Assembly: GCF_000425625.1 (NCBI RefSeq)
Contig: NZ_KE384414.1
Location: 107,595 to 171,594 of the forward strand
Reading direction: 5' to 3'
Source: Stutzerimonas azotifigens DSM 17556
GTDB lineage: Bacteria; Pseudomonadota; Gammaproteobacteria; Pseudomonadales; Pseudomonadaceae
Length of the DNA stretch: 64,000 bases
Shown piece by piece: positions 59,157 through 64,000 of this stretch. The position numbers were made by a program, and so were the translations under genes. The notes beneath the pieces were generated by a model, which was not told where the DNA came from, searched no databases, and saw nothing but the letters and a program-made list of their open reading frames with translations. Position 1 is the stretch's first letter, and the number at the start of each line of letters is the position of its first letter.

Positions 59157-60059
59157 ATGAAGCACTCAAGCAAGGATTCGGTTTCCGCCAAGCCGCTCGG
59201 CCTGCTGCGCACGCTGGCGCTGGCCGGCTGCGTGTTCTCCGTCACCCTCGGCAGCGCCCAGGCGACCGGGCTGGACGAGGTCAAGCAGCGCGGCTACATG
59301 ACGGTCGCCACCGAGGACGACTACGCGCCCTTCAACTACATCGTCGACGGCAAGCCCGAGGGCTTCCACAAGGAGCTGCTCGAGGACCTGAAGGCCTACG
59401 CCAAGGAGCAGGGCTTCGACGTGCGCCAGGAGATCCTGCCCTGGACCGGCCTGCTCGCGGCCGTCTCCTCCGGCCAGTACGACGCCGCCTTCACCGGCGC
59501 GCTGGTGACCGACGACCGCCTGCGGGTGTTCGACTTCGCCCCGCCCTTCGCCTCGGCCCAGCACTTCTTCGCCAAGCGCAAGGGCGACGACCGCATCACC
59601 GACCAGGTCGCCAGCCTGTGCGGCAAGACCGTCGGCGTGCAGGCCGGCAGCGCCCTGCTGGCGCGCCTGCCGGAGTTGAAGAAGATGATGCAGGAAGCCG
59701 ACTGCACCAACGGCGAGGTGGTCGAGTACCAGTCCTACCCCGAGGCCTACGCCGACCTGGCCAACGGCCGCCTGGACTACGTGATCAACGCGCTGATCTC
59801 GGTGAACGACCTGATCAAGACTCGCGGCGACACCTTCGAGAAGGGCTTCGCGGTCTCGGGCTACGGCTTCGGCGCCTGGCCGGTGTCCAAGCGCAGCCCC
59901 GAGATCCTGGAGTTCTTCACCGGCTTCATGAACCAGATCCGCGACAGCGGCCGCCTGGCCGAGCTGCAGACCAAGTGGTTCGGCGAGGCCTTCCCGGAGC
60001 TGCCGACGGAGCCGATCAAGAGCGTCGAGCAGTTCCACGAGCTGGCCGGCATCGAGTAA
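59157..60059 (+). CDS. Polar amino-acid-type ABC transporter substrate-binding protein
   Basis: 300 residues. Signal region (LRTLALAGCVFSVTLGSAQA) then a family-3 binding fold (VKQRGYMTVATEDDYAPFNYIVDGKPEGFHKEL, given here in part; LPWTGLLAAVSSGQYDAAFTG; DFAPPFASAQHFF; GKTVGVQAGSALLARLP). Binds an amino acid or opine-like ligand. First of four transporter genes; a strong hairpin follows its stop. Confidence 0.93.
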   Translation: MKHSSKDSVSAKPLGLLRTLALAGCVFSVTLGSAQATGLDEVKQRGYMTVATEDDYAPFNYIVDGKPEGFHKELLEDLKAYAKEQGFDVRQEILPWTGLLAAVSSGQYDAAFTGALVTDDRLRVFDFAPPFASAQHFFAKRKGDDRITDQVASLCGKTVGVQAGSALLARLPELKKMMQEADCTNGEVVEYQSYPEAYADLANGRLDYVINALISVNDLIKTRGDTFEKGFAVSGYGFGAWPVSKRSPEILEFFTGFMNQIRDSGRLAELQTKWFGEAFPELPTEPIKSVEQFHELAGIE

Positions 60060-60073
60060 CCCCGCGTTTCCCG

Positions 60074-60096
60074 CGCCGCCCGGCAACCGGGCGGCG
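60074..60096 (+). terminator. Intercistronic hairpin after binding-protein gene
   Basis: CGCCGCCCGG-CAA-CCGGGCGGCG, perfect 10-bp stem, 14 nt after the stop; no T-tract. As in urtA-urtB, likely lets the binding protein be made in excess. Confidence 0.6.
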
Positions 60097-60197
60097 TCAC
60101 CTGGCCCCAGCCTTGCAAGCGTATCGTTCGGAACGACTCTGCACTTTCGACCGATCACCGCCTCGTACCAGCCCATCCCCCGTGTAAGGAAGCCGGC

Positions 60198-60839
60198 ATG
60201 AACGGACAAGCCTGGTTACTGCTGCTCGACGGCGCCTGGACGACCCTGTGGATCTCCGGCACCGCCATCGCCATCGGCGTGGTGCTCGGCCTCGGCGTCG
60301 CCCTGCTGCGCATGGCACGCATCCCCTTCCTCGACCAGCTGCTGGTGGTCTACGTCAGCCTGGCCCGCGCCACGCCGCTGGTGACGCTGGTGCTGTTCAT
60401 CTTCCTCAGCGCCCCGACCCTGGGCCTGAACCTCGACCGCAACACCGCGGCGATCCTGGCGCTGACGCTCAACACCGCGGCCTTCAACGCCGAGGTGTGG
60501 CGCGCCGCCTTTCTCAGCTTCTCGCGCGAACAGCGCGAGGCGGCGCTGGCCTGCGGCATGACCGACCGCCTGTTCTTCCGCCGCATCATGCTGCCGCAGA
60601 TGGTCACCACCAGCCTGCCGGGGCTGGTCAACGAGATGTCCTTCATCATCAAGAGCAGCCCGGCGATCGCGGTGATCGGCATCGTCGACCTGACCCGCGT
60701 GACCAACCGCATCACCGCGGTGACCTACGAGCCGCTGCCGCCGATTCTCGCCGCCGGGCTCTTGTACATGCTGATCGTCGGGGTGCTGATCAAGCTCCAG
60801 GCGATCGCCGAACGCAAGGCCAACCGGCTGGCGATGTGA
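60198..60839 (+). CDS. Polar amino-acid ABC transporter permease
   Basis: 213 residues, HisM/GlnP type with about five helices: TLWISGTAIAIGVVLGLGVAL, VYVSLARATPLVTLVLFIFLS and the EAA loop REAALACGMTDRLFFRRIMLPQM. AAGGAA stands upstream of the ATG. Pairs with the permease at 60850, 10 bp downstream. Confidence 0.93.
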   Translation: MNGQAWLLLLDGAWTTLWISGTAIAIGVVLGLGVALLRMARIPFLDQLLVVYVSLARATPLVTLVLFIFLSAPTLGLNLDRNTAAILALTLNTAAFNAEVWRAAFLSFSREQREAALACGMTDRLFFRRIMLPQMVTTSLPGLVNEMSFIIKSSPAIAVIGIVDLTRVTNRITAVTYEPLPPILAAGLLYMLIVGVLIKLQAIAERKANRLAM

Positions 60840-60849
60840 GGAGTACGTC

Positions 60850-61504
60850 ATGAGCGAATGGGCGATCGTCTGGGAGGCGCGCGGCGCGATCCTCGACGGC
60901 TTCTACAACACGCTGATCCTGTTCGGCCTGTCGGTCACCCTGGCCTTCGTCCTCGGCTGCGCCTTCGCCTACTGGCTGGAGACGCGCAATCCGGCGACCC
61001 TGGCGCTGCGCGGCTTCATCAACTGCATGCGCATGCTGCCGTTCCTGATCCTCGCCTACCTGCTGTACTACGGCCTGCCGAGCCTGGGCCTGCGGCTGAA
61101 CGCCTGGACCGCCGGGCTGATCGCGCTGGTCGTCTACTACGGCGCCTACTTCGGCGAGGTGCTGCGCGGCGCCCGCCTGGTGCTCCCGGAGGGCCAGGTG
61201 GAGGCGGCCAAGGCGCACGGCTTCACCGGCTTCAAGGTGTTCCGCCGCATCGTCCTGCCGCAGCTGATCATCAAGACCCGCCCGCTGATGGGCAACCTGC
61301 TGATCCTGTGCCTGAAGGACACCGCCTTTCTCACCATCATCACCGTGCAGGAGCTGACCGCCGCGGCCAACTCGGTGCAGTCCACCTACTTCGTGCCGAT
61401 GGAGGCCTTCGTGGTGGTCATCCTGCTCTACTGGCTCATCAGCATCTGCCTGGAACTGGCGCTCAAGTGGGCCGGCCGGTTCGGCGCCAAGCGAGGATTC
61501 GAAC

Positions 61505-61512
<8 letters not shown>
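60850..61512 (+). CDS. Polar amino-acid ABC transporter permease, second subunit
   Basis: 220 residues, about five helices: GFYNTLILFGLSVTLAFVLGCAFAYW, FINCMRMLPFLILAYLLYYGLP, EAA loop EGQVEAAKAHGFTGFKVFRRIVLPQ. Overlaps the ATPase gene by 8 bp, so the two are coupled. Confidence 0.93.
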
Positions 61513-62260
<748 letters not shown>

Positions 62261-62271
62261 TCGGCACCTGG

Positions 62272-62378
62272 CCCTCATCCGGCCCTGCGGCCCACCTTCT
62301 CCCGGCGGGAGAAGGGAAAAGCACGGCACAGCCTGTAGCCTAGCAACCCCCCTGTAGGAGCAGGCTCTGCCTGCGACC
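62272..62378. repeat. Two dispersed repeats after transporter operon
   Basis: CCCTCATCCGGCCCTGCGGC-type (62272-62322) and TGTAGGAGCAGGCTCTGCCT-type (62353-62378), the same pair and order as after urtE at 48901-48997. Confidence 0.75.
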
Positions 62379-62502
62379 GGCCCCACACGATGCGACGATC
62401 CGTCGCCAAAAACGCCCCTCGCCCTCCGGAAGAGGGGCTGATCCCCCCTGACCCACCCGACCGGCGCAACTGGCTGCTGCCCTCGCCGGCCAGGCGCAGT
62501 AA

Positions 62503-63318
<816 letters not shown>

Positions 63319-63448
63319 GGGCTTCGGACTCCTTCCCCTCTTCCCCAGGAGAGGGGCCAGGGGTGAGGGAACCCGGACGACCGCATGGCTCCGACCAGTG
63401 CGGTGGTTCAATTCCCTCGGACACCTCGATAGGTGGAAAATCCACTGA

Positions 63449-64000
<552 letters not shown>

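Overview
The window reads as a gamma-proteobacterium of the Pseudomonas group (Pseudomonas or a close relative such as Stutzerimonas). Evidence is the gene families present (PtrA-like proteins, DUF2788, RluE, UrtABCDE, IS3-type insertion sequence), the Pseudomonas-type dispersed repeats, and the very GC-rich codon use from about 31.1 kb onward. No tRNA, rRNA or CRISPR array was recognised.

The window has two parts. From base 1 to about 31,088 it is a lower-GC accessory island; its left end lies outside the window. Its right end cuts into the chromosomal helicase gene hrpB just after the codons for the DEFH motif. From about 31,089 to 64,000 it is ordinary high-GC chromosome.

Island, left to right. 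A partial metal-sensor kinase is followed by a MerR-type regulator facing a CDF-type metal transporter across a classic 19-bp-spacer MerR promoter. Next come a HAD hydrolase and a zone of broken mobile DNA (3.3-6.7 kb) with a TcmP-like fragment, two integrase fragments, a possible Tn3 transposase start and two unknown genes, one with a HEPN-like RxxxxH motif. The copper core (6.7-28.7 kb) holds a copper P-type ATPase, a CusCBA/CusF efflux system, small periplasmic copper proteins, a CopS-like kinase, an ATP-grasp enzyme of unknown product, a DUF305 membrane protein, a decayed reductase, a Cys-rich copper-storage protein, a copA-orf-copB-cytochrome c operon, a PtrA-like protein and CopR. Six good and one weak copies of an inverted repeat TTACA-N4-TGTAA lie upstream of these units and probably form a CopR regulon. 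The right end carries a second TcmP-like fragment, a gene tail, an XRE-regulator divergon and an AbiEi-type antitoxin without its toxin.

Chromosome, left to right. First comes the hrpB N-terminal stub, then two large soluble signalling kinases (one with a tandem HAMP array), a lipoprotein, a FieF-like metal exporter, an Lrp-type regulator, a DUF2788 protein and RluE. The urea ABC transporter urtABCDE follows, with a good sigma-54 promoter in front. Then come a class II aldolase, a class III aminotransferase and a convergent branched-chain amino-acid-type ABC transporter (livHMGFK order), then cytochrome b561. A MocR-type regulator lies divergent from a polar amino-acid ABC transporter and a YdfG-like dehydrogenase. 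The window ends inside an IS3-family element.

The copper genes cover the cytoplasm (P-type ATPase, Cys-rich storage), the inner membrane and periplasm (CusCBAF, CopA oxidase, small Met/His-rich proteins) and the outer membrane (CopB, CusC), so the island looks like a complete copper-detoxification set assembled from several older mobile pieces.
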